DNA of 64,000 nt from Streptomyces sp. NBC_01478. Its GTDB lineage: Bacteria > Actinomycetota > Actinomycetes > Streptomycetales > Streptomycetaceae. The stretch is taken from contig NZ_CP109444.1 of assembly GCF_036227225.1 (NCBI RefSeq), positions 4,507,501-4,571,500 on the forward strand, given 5' to 3'. Position numbers and translations under genes: made by a program. This document shows positions 8,665-17,701 of the stretch, one piece after another. The notes beneath the pieces are model-generated. The model did no database searches. It was not told the origin of the DNA and was given only the letters and a program-made list of their open reading frames with translations. The first letter of the stretch is position 1. Each line of letters opens with the position of its first letter.

Positions 8665-9534
8665 TCAGCGGAACACCGACGGGGGCGGTGCCGGTGAGGC
8701 GACCGCGGCAGCGTCCGTCACGGGTACGGCGCCGCCGGTGAAGTCGGTGAGTTCGCGGCCGTGTTGGAGCCGGCCGGGGTGCGGGTCGGAGGCGGCACGC
8801 CGGGTCAGTTCGGCGAGCGGCAGGGGGTGGTCGGAGGCGACGAGCACGGCGTTGCCGAACCGCTTGCCGCGCAGCACGGTCGGGTCGGCGATCAGCGCGC
8901 GTTCCGCGAACCGGGCGGCCACGGTGGCGATTTGGCCGCGCAGGTGGGCGAGCGGGGGCCCGTCGGCGAGGTTGGCGGCGTAGATCCCACCGGGTTTGAG
9001 GGCCCGGCGCACTTCGTCGAGGAACTCGGTGGAGGTGAGGTGAGCGGGCGTACGGGCCCCGCTGAACACATCCGCGACCACGAGATCGGCCCACCCTTCG
9101 GGCACCTTCGCGAGCCCCGCACGGGCATCGACGGACCGCACCCGGATCCGCGCGTTCGGGTCCAACGGCAGCTCCCGCCGGACCAGTTGGACGAGCGCCG
9201 CGTCGAACTCGACGACCTGCTGGGTGGAACGGGGACGGGTGGCGGCGACATACCGGGCGAGTGTGAGGGCACCCCCACCGAGGTGCACGGCCTGGATCGG
9301 CTTCCCGGCGGGCGCGGCGAGGTCGATGACGTGCCCGAGCCGCCGCTGGTACTCGAAGGACAGATACGCCGGGTCGTCGAGATCGACGTACGACTGCGGC
9401 GCCCCGTCGATCAGCAGCGTCCAGGCACGCGCGCGTTCCCGATCGGGTATCAACTCGGCGAGCCCACCGTCGACGGCCTCGACGACGGCTTCGGCGGTGC
9501 CGGCGGCTCGCCGGGGGGTCCTGGACTTTCCCAT
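8665..9534 (-). CDS. Spermidine-synthase-like methyltransferase-fold protein
   Basis: The 289-residue cytoplasmic protein has a Rossmann-like aminopropyl/methyltransferase core: AVHLGGGALTLARYVA is the nucleotide-binding glycine motif, VVEFDAALV ends in the acidic ribose-binding residue, and DLVVADVFSG is motif post-II. It resembles bacterial spermine/spermidine synthase family members without the membrane part. Key polyamine-binding residues cannot be confirmed by eye, so the real reaction may differ. The last 40 residues are a Pro/Ala-rich tail. It converges on the gene ending at 8651. Confidence 0.8.
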   Translation of the reverse strand: MGKSRTPRRAAGTAEAVVEAVDGGLAELIPDRERARAWTLLIDGAPQSYVDLDDPAYLSFEYQRRLGHVIDLAAPAGKPIQAVHLGGGALTLARYVAATRPRSTQQVVEFDAALVQLVRRELPLDPNARIRVRSVDARAGLAKVPEGWADLVVADVFSGARTPAHLTSTEFLDEVRRALKPGGIYAANLADGPPLAHLRGQIATVAARFAERALIADPTVLRGKRFGNAVLVASDHPLPLAELTRRAASDPHPGRLQHGRELTDFTGGAVPVTDAAAVASPAPPPSVFR

Positions 9535-9591
9535 GGGGCCATTATCGGGGGCCCTGGGCGGTACGGCGCGCCCGGCGCCGACGAGTGCCGG

Positions 9592-10026
9592 TCACCGACA
9601 GCCGTCCGCCGCCTCGATCAATCGAGCCGCCTCGCCCAGGGCGGCCCGCAGGACCTCCGGGTCGGTGGCCAGGTCCGCGTCGCCCGGCGGCAGGAGCCAG
9701 TCGGAGCCCTCGACGGGGGGCTCGGGGTCGGGGGCGAGGTGCAGGCCTCGGCCGTTGGTCTCCGTGCAGGTGCTGCCCGGCAGGTCCCAGGCCGCTGCCG
9801 TGCCCGGCGGTACCAGGAAGCCGAGTGTGTCGTCGCCGTCGTCGTGCAGGACGGGGCCGACCCCGTCGCACGCGCCGCGCCGCAGGATGTCGACCGCCTC
9901 CAGACCCTGCCGCGTCGGCACCGTCACCAGGTCGCAGGCCGAGTCCACGAACGGGGGCGCACTGCACTCCGCGCTCGGCATTCGAGGATCGACGCTCTGC
10001 CTGGTCTCCATCCCGGTCTCCACCAC
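9592..10026 (-). CDS. Small Prim-Pol-like (bifunctional primase/polymerase N-domain) protein
   Basis: The 144-residue product starts at a GTG with AAGGAGG seven bases upstream, a strong ribosome site that fixes the start. The segment around DTLGFLVPPGTAAAWDLPGS, a Cys, and GSDWLLPPG resembles the GRMLLFASPGTA...WLVAP pattern of the gene at 18717. Both look like the short Prim-Pol-related proteins found in Streptomyces. Metal-binding residues of an active primase are not obvious, so it may be an inactive relative. Family assignment is by pattern only. Confidence 0.7.
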   Translation of the reverse strand: MVETGMETRQSVDPRMPSAECSAPPFVDSACDLVTVPTRQGLEAVDILRRGACDGVGPVLHDDGDDTLGFLVPPGTAAAWDLPGSTCTETNGRGLHLAPDPEPPVEGSDWLLPPGDADLATDPEVLRAALGEAARLIEAADGCR

Positions 10027-10082
10027 GGAACCCCTCCTTGGACGAGCGGGTCGGGAGTCGGGTGGCTCCCGGATCCACGGGG

Positions 10083-10168
10083 TTCAACGCGTTGAAGCGT
10101 CAACGGCTACGGCGGAAGTGCGCCGCAAAGGATGGCAGTTCATGGCAGATCCCGGATGAGATATCCGG
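10083..10168. promoter_or_regulatory. Two palindromes in the divergent gap before the NsdA-like gene
   Basis: A perfect 14-bp palindrome TTCAACGCGTTGAA lies at 10083-10096. A second inverted repeat, CCGGAT-N5-ATCCGG, lies at 10152-10168. Both fall in the 271-base gap between divergent genes starting at 10026 and 10298, so they may be operators; the second, followed by TTTG, could also be a weak terminator. Nothing else recognisable is in the gap. Confidence 0.4.
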
Positions 10169-10297
10169 TTTGTAGCCAAACCCTGCGTGGCGGGTCATGC
10201 ACAGCAGGTACGTTCTTGCCCGCTGGAAACAGGGCGTCACTCAACAAGTCACCCTGAATCCGGCATGGTTCGACGGTTCGCACGAGAGGACCCGGCC

Positions 10298-11770
10298 ATG
10301 GCGTCGTCAATGGTGACCCCGTCCCCGTTCCCCCAACCACCGAGACCCAATCTCGCCTTCCGGCGGCTGCGCGGACAGCGCTCACCGGCGGAGTTCGCCG
10401 CGGCCGTACGCCGGTCCGCGCGGGAGATCGGCGAGCGGGTGAGCTGCGACGCGCGCTACGTGGGCCGCGTCGAGGCCGGTGAGATCCGTTGTCCCAACTA
10501 CGCGTACGAACGGGTGTTCCTGCACATGTTCCCCGGCCGCACGCTCGCCGACCTCGGCTTCGCCCCCCGCTCGTCCGTGCGCGGACGCGGGGCGCGCACC
10601 GCCGAGGACACGCCCCCGACGCACCCCACAAGCCCGGCGTACACCACGGATGAGGCAGCCGGGACGGGTGAGACGCAGGGGGTGTACGAGCCGTATGACA
10701 CGCAGAACCCGTACGACACGCACGAGAACCCACAGAACCACGAGGAGAGCGACGTGCTGCGTCGCGCATTCATGAGGGGCGGCACCGTCACGGTGGCCGC
10801 CGGCACGCTGGGCCCCCTGGGGCTCACTTTGGACGCCGTGGCAGCGGAACGTTCCGTCCGCCGCCCCGGTACGAGCGAGGCGGGCGCCCTGGAAGAGGCC
10901 GTCCGCAGAATCCGGCTGCTCGACGACCGGCACGGCGCCGACGGCCTCTACCGGCGCGCGGCGGCCCCGCTGCGCGCCGCCTACGCCCTGCTCGACGCGG
11001 GCACCACCCGGCAGTCGGTCGCCGAGAGACTGCACTCCGGAGCGGGTGAACTCGCCATCTCGGTGGGCTGGTTGGCCCATGACTCCGGCCGCTTCGACGA
11101 CGCCCGCTCGCACTACGCGGAGGCGCTCGCCACCGCCCGGGTGACCGGCGACCCGGGCCTCGAGGCACACGCCTTCTGCAATACGGCGTTCCTCGCGCGG
11201 GACGCCGGCCGGCCACGGGAAGCGGTGCGCGCCGCGCAGGCCGCGCAGCGCGTCGGACGCCCGCTGGGTTCCGCCCGCCTGATGTCGCTGCTCGCGCTGC
11301 GCGAGGCGGGCGGCTGGGCGGGGCTCGCCGACCGCACCGGCTGCGAACAGGCGCTGGCCCGTGCGCAGGCCCTCTTCGAGCGGGGGCACTCGGACGCCGA
11401 CCCCGAGTGGATGAGCTTCTACGGAGAGGCCGAGTTGGAGGGGCTCGAGGCGCAGTGCTGGTCGACGCTGGGCGACTGGCAGCGGGCGGCGCGGCACGCT
11501 CGGCGGGCGGCGCGGCTTCAGGATCCGCACTTCACTCGGAACATCGCGTTGTACACGGCCGAGCTCGCGGATGACCTCGCGCGGGGAGGGCGTCCCGACG
11601 AAGCGGCGACTGCGGGGATGCGGGTGCTGGATCTTCTGGACCTGGTGCAGTCGTCGCGGATTCAGACGATGTTGGCGGGGACGGCTCGGGTGCTGTTGCC
11701 TCATCGGCGGGCTTCGGGGGTTTCTACGTTTTTGGAGAGGCACTCGAGTTTGCCTCGTACCGCCGCGTAG
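10298..11770 (+). CDS. HTH/TPR regulator of the NsdA-like family
   Basis: The 490-residue product starts at the ATG at 10298 with GAGAGGA seven bases upstream. Residues about 14-90 form a helix-turn-helix-like domain (FRRLRGQRSPAEFAAAVRR, then YVGRVEAGEI). A Pro/Thr-rich linker follows. Near 150-180 an RR-x-F segment precedes a hydrophobic stretch (RRAFMRGGTVTVAAGTLG), resembling a Tat-type or membrane-association segment. The rest is TPR-like (ARSHYAEALATARVTGDPGLEAHAFCN, ARHARRAARLQDP). NsdA and SCO4114-like proteins of Streptomyces, which affect sporulation and antibiotic production, have this layout; orthology is not established here. Confidence 0.75.
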   Translation: MASSMVTPSPFPQPPRPNLAFRRLRGQRSPAEFAAAVRRSAREIGERVSCDARYVGRVEAGEIRCPNYAYERVFLHMFPGRTLADLGFAPRSSVRGRGARTAEDTPPTHPTSPAYTTDEAAGTGETQGVYEPYDTQNPYDTHENPQNHEESDVLRRAFMRGGTVTVAAGTLGPLGLTLDAVAAERSVRRPGTSEAGALEEAVRRIRLLDDRHGADGLYRRAAAPLRAAYALLDAGTTRQSVAERLHSGAGELAISVGWLAHDSGRFDDARSHYAEALATARVTGDPGLEAHAFCNTAFLARDAGRPREAVRAAQAAQRVGRPLGSARLMSLLALREAGGWAGLADRTGCEQALARAQALFERGHSDADPEWMSFYGEAELEGLEAQCWSTLGDWQRAARHARRAARLQDPHFTRNIALYTAELADDLARGGRPDEAATAGMRVLDLLDLVQSSRIQTMLAGTARVLLPHRRASGVSTFLERHSSLPRTAA

Positions 11771-11780
11771 TCATTCCGCG

Positions 11781-11831
11781 GGCCGGTGGGGGCTGGTCGC
11801 GCAGTTCCCCGCGCCCCTGAAAAGGGCGCCC
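11781..11831. repeat. Streptomyces-type intergenic repeat with terminator-like hairpin
   Basis: The stretch contains CTGGTCGCGCAGTTCCCCGC and CCCCTGAAAAGGGC, phrases that recur between genes in many Streptomyces genomes. It sits just after the NsdA-like gene and before the convergent phosphatase gene. A related element in the opposite orientation lies at 52062-52143. Confidence 0.6.
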
Positions 11832-11835
11832 ATGC

Positions 11836-12465
<630 letters not shown>

Positions 12466-12641
12466 TCACTCCATCATCGCTCACCCTTGAAAAGGGCAAC
12501 CCGGGGGGCGATCTCTGCGTCTTTGAGGTCCGGGGGCGCCCGAAACGGAGCGCTCGCACACGCCGTAAAGTGTCCCGACCGGGTTACCGGGAAGCCGGAC
12601 CACCGGGCACCGCACCAGAGCAGAAGGGGGAGGGCGATCGG

Positions 12642-13655
12642 ATGCCGCAGACCGAGACACCAGGCATCGAGGCGGACCGGCGACCCCGGCTGCGCTGGTG
12701 GACCGAGCTGCCGCTGATCCTCATGGTGTACGCGTCGTACTCGGCGGGCCGGCTGCTGGCCCGGGGCGACACGGCCAGCGCCGTCGACCACGGTCTGGCC
12801 ATCCTGCGCATCGAGAAGTTCCTGCACATCAACGCCGAGCACCCGCTCAACCGGCTCTTCACGCGCGAGGCCTGGCTCGGCATCCCGGCCGACTTCTGGT
12901 ACGCATCACTGCACTACCTGGTCACGCCCGCGATCCTGATCTGGCTGTTCAGGTCACGCGCTCAGGTCTACCGCGCGGCCCGCACCTGGCTGATGACATC
13001 CACGTTCATCGGCCTGATCGGCTTCACCCTCCTCCCGACCTGCCCGCCCCGGCTGCTCTCCCCCGACTACGGCTTCGTGGACACGATGGCCAAGTACAGC
13101 TCGTACGGCTGGTGGGGCGGCGACGCGAGCGCGCCGCGCGGCCTGGGCGGCATGACGAACCAGTACGCGGCGATGCCGAGCCTGCACTGCGGCTGGGCGC
13201 TGTGGTGCGGGGTGATGCTGTGGCGCTACGGCGGTACGCGGCTCACGAAGGTCCTCGGTGTCGCCTATCCGCTGCTGACGGCGATCGTGGTCATGGGCAC
13301 CGCGAACCACTATCTCCTCGACGCGGTCGCGGGTGTGGTCGTGATGGGGCTCGGGTTCCTGCTGGCGCCGCAGGTGATGAAGGCCGCGGACCGGATCAGG
13401 GCGCGGTTCGAGGGGCACGGCTCACTCGTCGCGGCCCGCTCCCGTGACGCCGTTCCCGGCCTCTCCCGTGACCTCGCGCGTGACGCGTCCCATGACGCCT
13501 CTCGTGGCACTGAAACCTCAATTGTCAGTGGCGGATGCCAGACTTCCCCGGGTGAACGAATTCCACGGCAGCGCGAGTCACAGCTCGGTACCGGAGCCGA
13601 GCCGGGTGCCTCCCCCACGGACGCGGGGGACGGCGCTCCGGCACCGGCTCGCTGA
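12642..13655 (+). CDS. PAP2-superfamily integral membrane phosphatase/transferase
   Basis: The 337-residue protein starts at an ATG after a purine-rich GGGGGAGGG site. It has about six hydrophobic segments. The PAP2 signature is split: MPSLHCGWALWCG (SxxxH type) and GTANHYLLDAVAGVVV (the catalytic SRxxxxxH type, here NHYLLD). This is the arrangement of inositol-phosphoceramide-synthase-like PAP2 proteins, which act on lipid phosphates. The C-terminal 90 residues are disordered. Its 3' end overlaps the start region of the nuclease gene and carries the DNA-damage promoter at 13522. Confidence 0.88.
   Translation: MPQTETPGIEADRRPRLRWWTELPLILMVYASYSAGRLLARGDTASAVDHGLAILRIEKFLHINAEHPLNRLFTREAWLGIPADFWYASLHYLVTPAILIWLFRSRAQVYRAARTWLMTSTFIGLIGFTLLPTCPPRLLSPDYGFVDTMAKYSSYGWWGGDASAPRGLGGMTNQYAAMPSLHCGWALWCGVMLWRYGGTRLTKVLGVAYPLLTAIVVMGTANHYLLDAVAGVVVMGLGFLLAPQVMKAADRIRARFEGHGSLVAARSRDAVPGLSRDLARDASHDASRGTETSIVSGGCQTSPGERIPRQRESQLGTGAEPGASPTDAGDGAPAPAR
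13522..13544 (+). promoter_or_regulatory. RecA-NDp/PafBC-type DNA-damage promoter
   Basis: TTGTCAGTG at 13522-13530 is followed after exactly 8 bases by CAGACT (13539-13544). The RecA/LexA-independent DNA-damage promoter bound with PafBC in actinobacteria has the consensus TTGTCRGTG-N8-TANNNT. The match is complete except C for T at the first -10 base. The GTG of the nuclease gene (13552) lies 7 bases after the -10 box, so the transcript would be leaderless. The site is inside the 3' end of the PAP2 gene. Confidence 0.75.
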
Positions 13656-14781
13656 GCTGCGCGGCCCCGACGTCCCGGCCAAGGCGCTGGACGCGCGCGC
13701 CCTCGCGGCACTGGCGGCGAACCCGGGCTGCAAGCGCCGGGCGATCCTGGACGGCGCGGGGGTGAACAAGGCGGTGCTGGCCGACGCGCTCGGCTCGCCG
13801 TCGGCCTTCGGACAGTCCCAGTTCGCCTTCATGCGGGGCAATGCCTTCGAGGCCCGGGTCAAGGCGGACGGCGGCGCGGAGCTGCTGCGCCTGGTGCACG
13901 AGAAGCTGGACCCGGGCGCCGAGCCGCCGACCCGCGCGCGGGTGCCCGACCTGTCCGCGATCGGCCCCGAGGGGCGCGCGGCCCGTACGGCGCTGGCGCT
14001 GCGCGAGGCCGGCGAGGCCGCCGCCTGGACCTTGCTGGACCACCCGATGCTCGCCCTCGACGTGGCGGGTTCACCCGCGTTCCTGGAGCCGGACGCGGTG
14101 GTCGTGCACCCGGACGGCAGGTGGACGGTCGTGGAGATCAAGTCCTTCCCGATGCTGGACGGTTCGGCGGACCCGGCGAAGGTCGGCGCGGCCGCCCGCC
14201 AGTCGGCGGTGTACGTGCTGGCCCTGGAGGAGGTCGCCGCCCGCCTGGACCCGGTTCCCCAAGTCCGCCACCGCGTCCTCCTGGTCTGCCCGAAGGACTT
14301 CTCGAACCTGCCGACCGCGTCCGCCGTCGACGTCCGCAAGCAGCGCGCGGTCACCGGTCGCCAACTGGCCCGCCTCACCCGCATCGAGGACATCGCCGAC
14401 ACCCTCCCCGAGGGCACCTGCTTCGCCCCCGACCGCCCGGCCGCCGAGCTGACCGCAGCGGTCGAATCGGTCCCCGCGGCCTACGCCCCCGAATGCCTAG
14501 CCGCCTGCGAACTCGCCTTCCACTGCCGCGACCACTCCCGCACCTCCGGCGCGGTCACCACCCTCGGCCGCTCCCTGCGCGCCGAGTTGGGCGACCTGAC
14601 GACGGTCGACGAGGTCCTGTCGGCGGCCCACGGCGAGTCCGGCGACCCGGACGACCCGGCGGTGGCCGCGCTGCGCAGAGCGGCCGAGTTGAGGGCCGAG
14701 GCGCTGGCACACCTCCCGGAGGGGCTGGAAAGCCGACAGGGAGTCCTGGACCCGCGACAGGAGGGCGCCGCATGTCGCTGA
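13552..14781 (+). CDS. Cas4/Dna2-type PD-(D/E)XK nuclease with predicted Fe-S cluster
   Basis: The 409-residue protein carries a RecB/Cas4-like nuclease: GNAFE (96-100), Asp181 (EPDAVVV), Glu195-Ile-Lys197 (VVEIKSF) and QxxxY (Gln217-Tyr221). Cys60 (NPGCKRR) lies before the nuclease core, and Cys315-x3-Cys319-x5-Cys325 follows it, the spacing expected for a 4Fe-4S staple as in Cas4, AddB and Dna2. The GTG at 13552 is chosen because the DNA-damage promoter ends 7 bases before it; ATG 13492 and GTG 13444 are alternatives. It is the first gene of an overlapping operon with a helicase, pointing to DNA end processing or repair. Confidence 0.85.
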   Translation: MNEFHGSASHSSVPEPSRVPPPRTRGTALRHRLAELRGPDVPAKALDARALAALAANPGCKRRAILDGAGVNKAVLADALGSPSAFGQSQFAFMRGNAFEARVKADGGAELLRLVHEKLDPGAEPPTRARVPDLSAIGPEGRAARTALALREAGEAAAWTLLDHPMLALDVAGSPAFLEPDAVVVHPDGRWTVVEIKSFPMLDGSADPAKVGAAARQSAVYVLALEEVAARLDPVPQVRHRVLLVCPKDFSNLPTASAVDVRKQRAVTGRQLARLTRIEDIADTLPEGTCFAPDRPAAELTAAVESVPAAYAPECLAACELAFHCRDHSRTSGAVTTLGRSLRAELGDLTTVDEVLSAAHGESGDPDDPAVAALRRAAELRAEALAHLPEGLESRQGVLDPRQEGAACR

Positions 14782-16370
14782 TCTCAACTCTCGCCCGGCT
14801 GGAGGCCGTTCACACCGGCCGGGCCCAACCCGCTGCCACCGTCCGCCACCGGCACCTCTCCGAGCGCCCCCTCGTCCTCGTGCCGCTCACCACCGCCGGT
14901 GAGGCCGGGGCGCCCCTGGGTGCGCTCGTCGGCACGGACCGGGACGCGCCGCGCCTGCTCGTCGTACCGCAGCCGCGTGACCGTGACCTGAGGTTCGCGT
15001 TCCTCGCCGAACTCGCGGACGTGGTGCTGCCGTACATCGACACATACGCCGACGACGTCGAGGCGGCCGAGCGCAACGAGACCGATCCGGAGACCGGGAA
15101 GCGCGTCAAGGTCGAGGTCGAACTGTGCGCGGACGCCCCGCAGTTGATCGTGCCGAGCCGCGCGGGCATCGAGTTGGTACGGCTGTTGGGGCGCTCGATG
15201 CGGTTTCGCCGTACGGCCGAGCAGGACCCGGAGACCCCGCATCCCGCGCCCCCGCACGTGCCGTTGCTGGGGCGGTGGCTGACGCACTTCGGAGAGCGGG
15301 CCCGGGTGCCCGGCTCCGCGCTGCTGCTCGCGCTCACCGAGGTGCTCGGCCGGCACTGGGCCACCGGCCAGTCCAGCCTGGAGGACCAGCACTTGGGCGC
15401 GCTGCTCGCCTGGATCGACCCGCCGGACGGCGTCCCGGGCGCCGAGGCCGCGCTCGACGCGGAGCTACGGCGGGACGCGCGCGGCCAGTTGGTGTGCCCG
15501 CCGGCCGGCCCGGCCACGGACCCGGCGTTCGACAACAAGCTGCTCGCCCCCGCCATCGAGCGCTACGACCGCGCCCGTACCGCACTCGCCGCCGCCGAGG
15601 ACGGTCTGGAGGCCGACGACCGGCTCGGTGAACTCACCGCCGCCGAGCGGGAGATCAGGTCCCTCGTCGAGAACGTCACCCGCCCCACCTGGGACGCGGT
15701 GTGGCACGGAATCGACCTGCTGCGGACCCTGCCGGAGGGCGCGCACGCCGTGGACCGGTGGACCCGCGACCGCTGGTCGTTCACCGGTCACCGGGACCGG
15801 ATCGTCGCCGGTGAGCCCCCGCAGCCGCGCCGCGACGACGCGGTCACCGCGGCCAACAAGCTCGCCACGCGCGAGCGGGAGCAGGCCCGGCTCGATGCCC
15901 AGGAGGCCCTGGACGACCCGCTGGTGATGGCCGGGCGACGGCTCGCCGGAGAAGCGTTCGCGGGCGAGGTCATCGATGTCGTCATGGCGTACAGCGAGGG
16001 CAAGAGCCCCCGCCCGCGCCCGCTGGTGACGGTGCGCACGGACGACCGGCCGCATCTCGGGGAGCGGGTGAAGGTGTTCCGGTCGCTCGGCGGGAAGCCG
16101 CAGTCGGCGGAGTTCGTAGGGCACGAAGAAGAAGGCGCCCTGATCGTCCTCCGGGTCGTCGACAAGATGGGCCGCGGCAAGGAGCCGGAGACCGGTTCGC
16201 TGCCGGAGAAGGGCGACCGGATCTGCTTCACGCTGTTCGAGCACGAGCAGCGCGGCGGCGCGAAACTGCCCGACCAGGAGGAGACACCGTGGACACACGG
16301 CGGCCCGCCGGGCGAGGAGACCGCCGTACAGGAGTCGGCCGATCCGGTGACCGAGGAGGACGTGCTGTGA
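14772..16370 (+). CDS. Unknown protein of the nuclease-helicase operon
   Basis: The 532-residue product begins at an ATG with GGAGGG upstream and overlaps the nuclease gene by 10 bases. There is no signal peptide or membrane segment. It has a helical, charged middle (about 240-390) and a C-terminal beta-rich segment with many Val/Lys/Gly residues (about 415-495; VKVFRSLGG, ALIVLRVVDKMG, GDRICFTLFE), ending in an acidic tail. The family is not recognised. Position and length suggest it supplies a bridging or DNA-contact module between nuclease and helicase, equal to the middle of a single-chain Dna2-like enzyme. That role is inference. Confidence 0.85.
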   Translation: MSLISTLARLEAVHTGRAQPAATVRHRHLSERPLVLVPLTTAGEAGAPLGALVGTDRDAPRLLVVPQPRDRDLRFAFLAELADVVLPYIDTYADDVEAAERNETDPETGKRVKVEVELCADAPQLIVPSRAGIELVRLLGRSMRFRRTAEQDPETPHPAPPHVPLLGRWLTHFGERARVPGSALLLALTEVLGRHWATGQSSLEDQHLGALLAWIDPPDGVPGAEAALDAELRRDARGQLVCPPAGPATDPAFDNKLLAPAIERYDRARTALAAAEDGLEADDRLGELTAAEREIRSLVENVTRPTWDAVWHGIDLLRTLPEGAHAVDRWTRDRWSFTGHRDRIVAGEPPQPRRDDAVTAANKLATREREQARLDAQEALDDPLVMAGRRLAGEAFAGEVIDVVMAYSEGKSPRPRPLVTVRTDDRPHLGERVKVFRSLGGKPQSAEFVGHEEEGALIVLRVVDKMGRGKEPETGSLPEKGDRICFTLFEHEQRGGAKLPDQEETPWTHGGPPGEETAVQESADPVTEEDVL

Positions 16371-17701
16371 CCGCCGTGTTCGACGCCGGTGCCGAGGCCG
16401 GCCGCGCCACCGACGCGATCCTCCGCGACACCCTGCACGGCACCGCGCGCGGAGTCGTCGTCGACTCCCCTCCGGGTGCCGGCAAGTCCACCCTCGTGGT
16501 CCGGGCCGCGCTCGAACTGGCCGACGCCGGGCGCCCGTTGATGGTGGTCGCGCAGACCAACGCGCAGGTCGACGACCTCGTCGTCCGGCTCGCCGAGAAG
16601 AACGGCGAGCTGCCCGTGGGCCGCCTCCACAGCAGTGACGCGGACCCGTACGACAAGGCGCTGGACGACCTGCCGAACGTACGGAAGTCGGCGAAGGCGG
16701 GTGAGCTGGCCGGGCTCCCGGTCGTCATCTCGACGGCGGCCAAGTGGGCGCACGTCAAGGTCGACGAGCCGTGGCGGCACGCGATCGTCGACGAGGCGTA
16801 CCAGATGCGCTCGGACTCGCTGCTGGCCGTGGCCGGGCTGTTCGAGCGGGCGCTGTTCGTGGGCGACCCGGGCCAGTTGGACCCGTTCGCGATCGTCGGC
16901 GCGGAGCAGTGGGCGGGCCTGTCGTACGACCCCTCGGCCTCGGCCGTGACGACACTCCTGGCCCACAACCCCGAACTGCCGCAGCACCGCCTGCCGGTGT
17001 CCTGGCGACTCCCGGCATCGGCGGCACCTCTCGTCTCGAACGCGTTCTACCCGTACACCCGTTTCCGCAGCGGCACGGACCACGGCGACCGGCTCCTCAA
17101 CTTCGGTGTCCCGTCGGACGGTTCGGGCCCGGACCGGGTGATCGACGAGGCGGCGGAGTCGGGTTGGGGCCTGCTGGAGCTGCCGGCCCGCCATACGCCG
17201 CGTACGGACCCGGAGGCGGTGCGGGCGGTGGCGACGGTCGTACGGCGCCTGCTGGACCGGGGCGGCGCGGCCACGTCGGAGCGATCGCCCGACCCCACTC
17301 CCCTGACCGCCGACCGCATCGCCGTGGGCACCGCGCACCGGGACCAGGCGGCGGCGATCCGGGCGGCGCTGGGCGAGTTGGGCGTCACCGACGTCACCGT
17401 GGACACGGCGAACCGGCTCCAGGGGCGGGAGTTCGACGTCACGGTGGTCCTCCACCCCCTCTCCGGCCGCCCCGACGCCACCGCCTTCCACCTGGAGACG
17501 GGCCGCCTCTGCGTCCTCGCCTCCCGCCACCGGCACGCCTGCATCGTGATCTGCCGAGCGGGCGTCACCGAACTCCTGGACGACCACCCGTCGACGGAGC
17601 CGGTGCAGCTTGGGGTGACGGTGAAGTTCCCTGACGGGTGGGAGGCGAACCACGCGGTGCTGGCGCACCTGGCGGAACACCGGGTGACATGGAGACCGTG
17701 A
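16367..17701 (+). CDS. Small superfamily 1 helicase (Dna2/Nam7 type)
   Basis: The 444-residue ATPase starts at a GTG overlapping the previous stop by 4 bases (GTGA), with GAGGAGGA six bases upstream. Motifs visible: Walker A GAGKST (37-42), motif Ia VVAQTNAQVDDL, Walker B VDEAYQ (Asp142-Glu143), motif III GDPGQLDPF (166-174), motif IV SWRLP, motif V-like TANRLQGREFDVTVV and motif VI-like VLASRHRHACIVI. Order and spacing fit SF1B helicases, in a compact form with no N-terminal nuclease. It should unwind DNA for the nuclease two genes upstream. The last 22 residues are duplicated downstream. Confidence 0.9.
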   Translation: MTAVFDAGAEAGRATDAILRDTLHGTARGVVVDSPPGAGKSTLVVRAALELADAGRPLMVVAQTNAQVDDLVVRLAEKNGELPVGRLHSSDADPYDKALDDLPNVRKSAKAGELAGLPVVISTAAKWAHVKVDEPWRHAIVDEAYQMRSDSLLAVAGLFERALFVGDPGQLDPFAIVGAEQWAGLSYDPSASAVTTLLAHNPELPQHRLPVSWRLPASAAPLVSNAFYPYTRFRSGTDHGDRLLNFGVPSDGSGPDRVIDEAAESGWGLLELPARHTPRTDPEAVRAVATVVRRLLDRGGAATSERSPDPTPLTADRIAVGTAHRDQAAAIRAALGELGVTDVTVDTANRLQGREFDVTVVLHPLSGRPDATAFHLETGRLCVLASRHRHACIVICRAGVTELLDDHPSTEPVQLGVTVKFPDGWEANHAVLAHLAEHRVTWRP

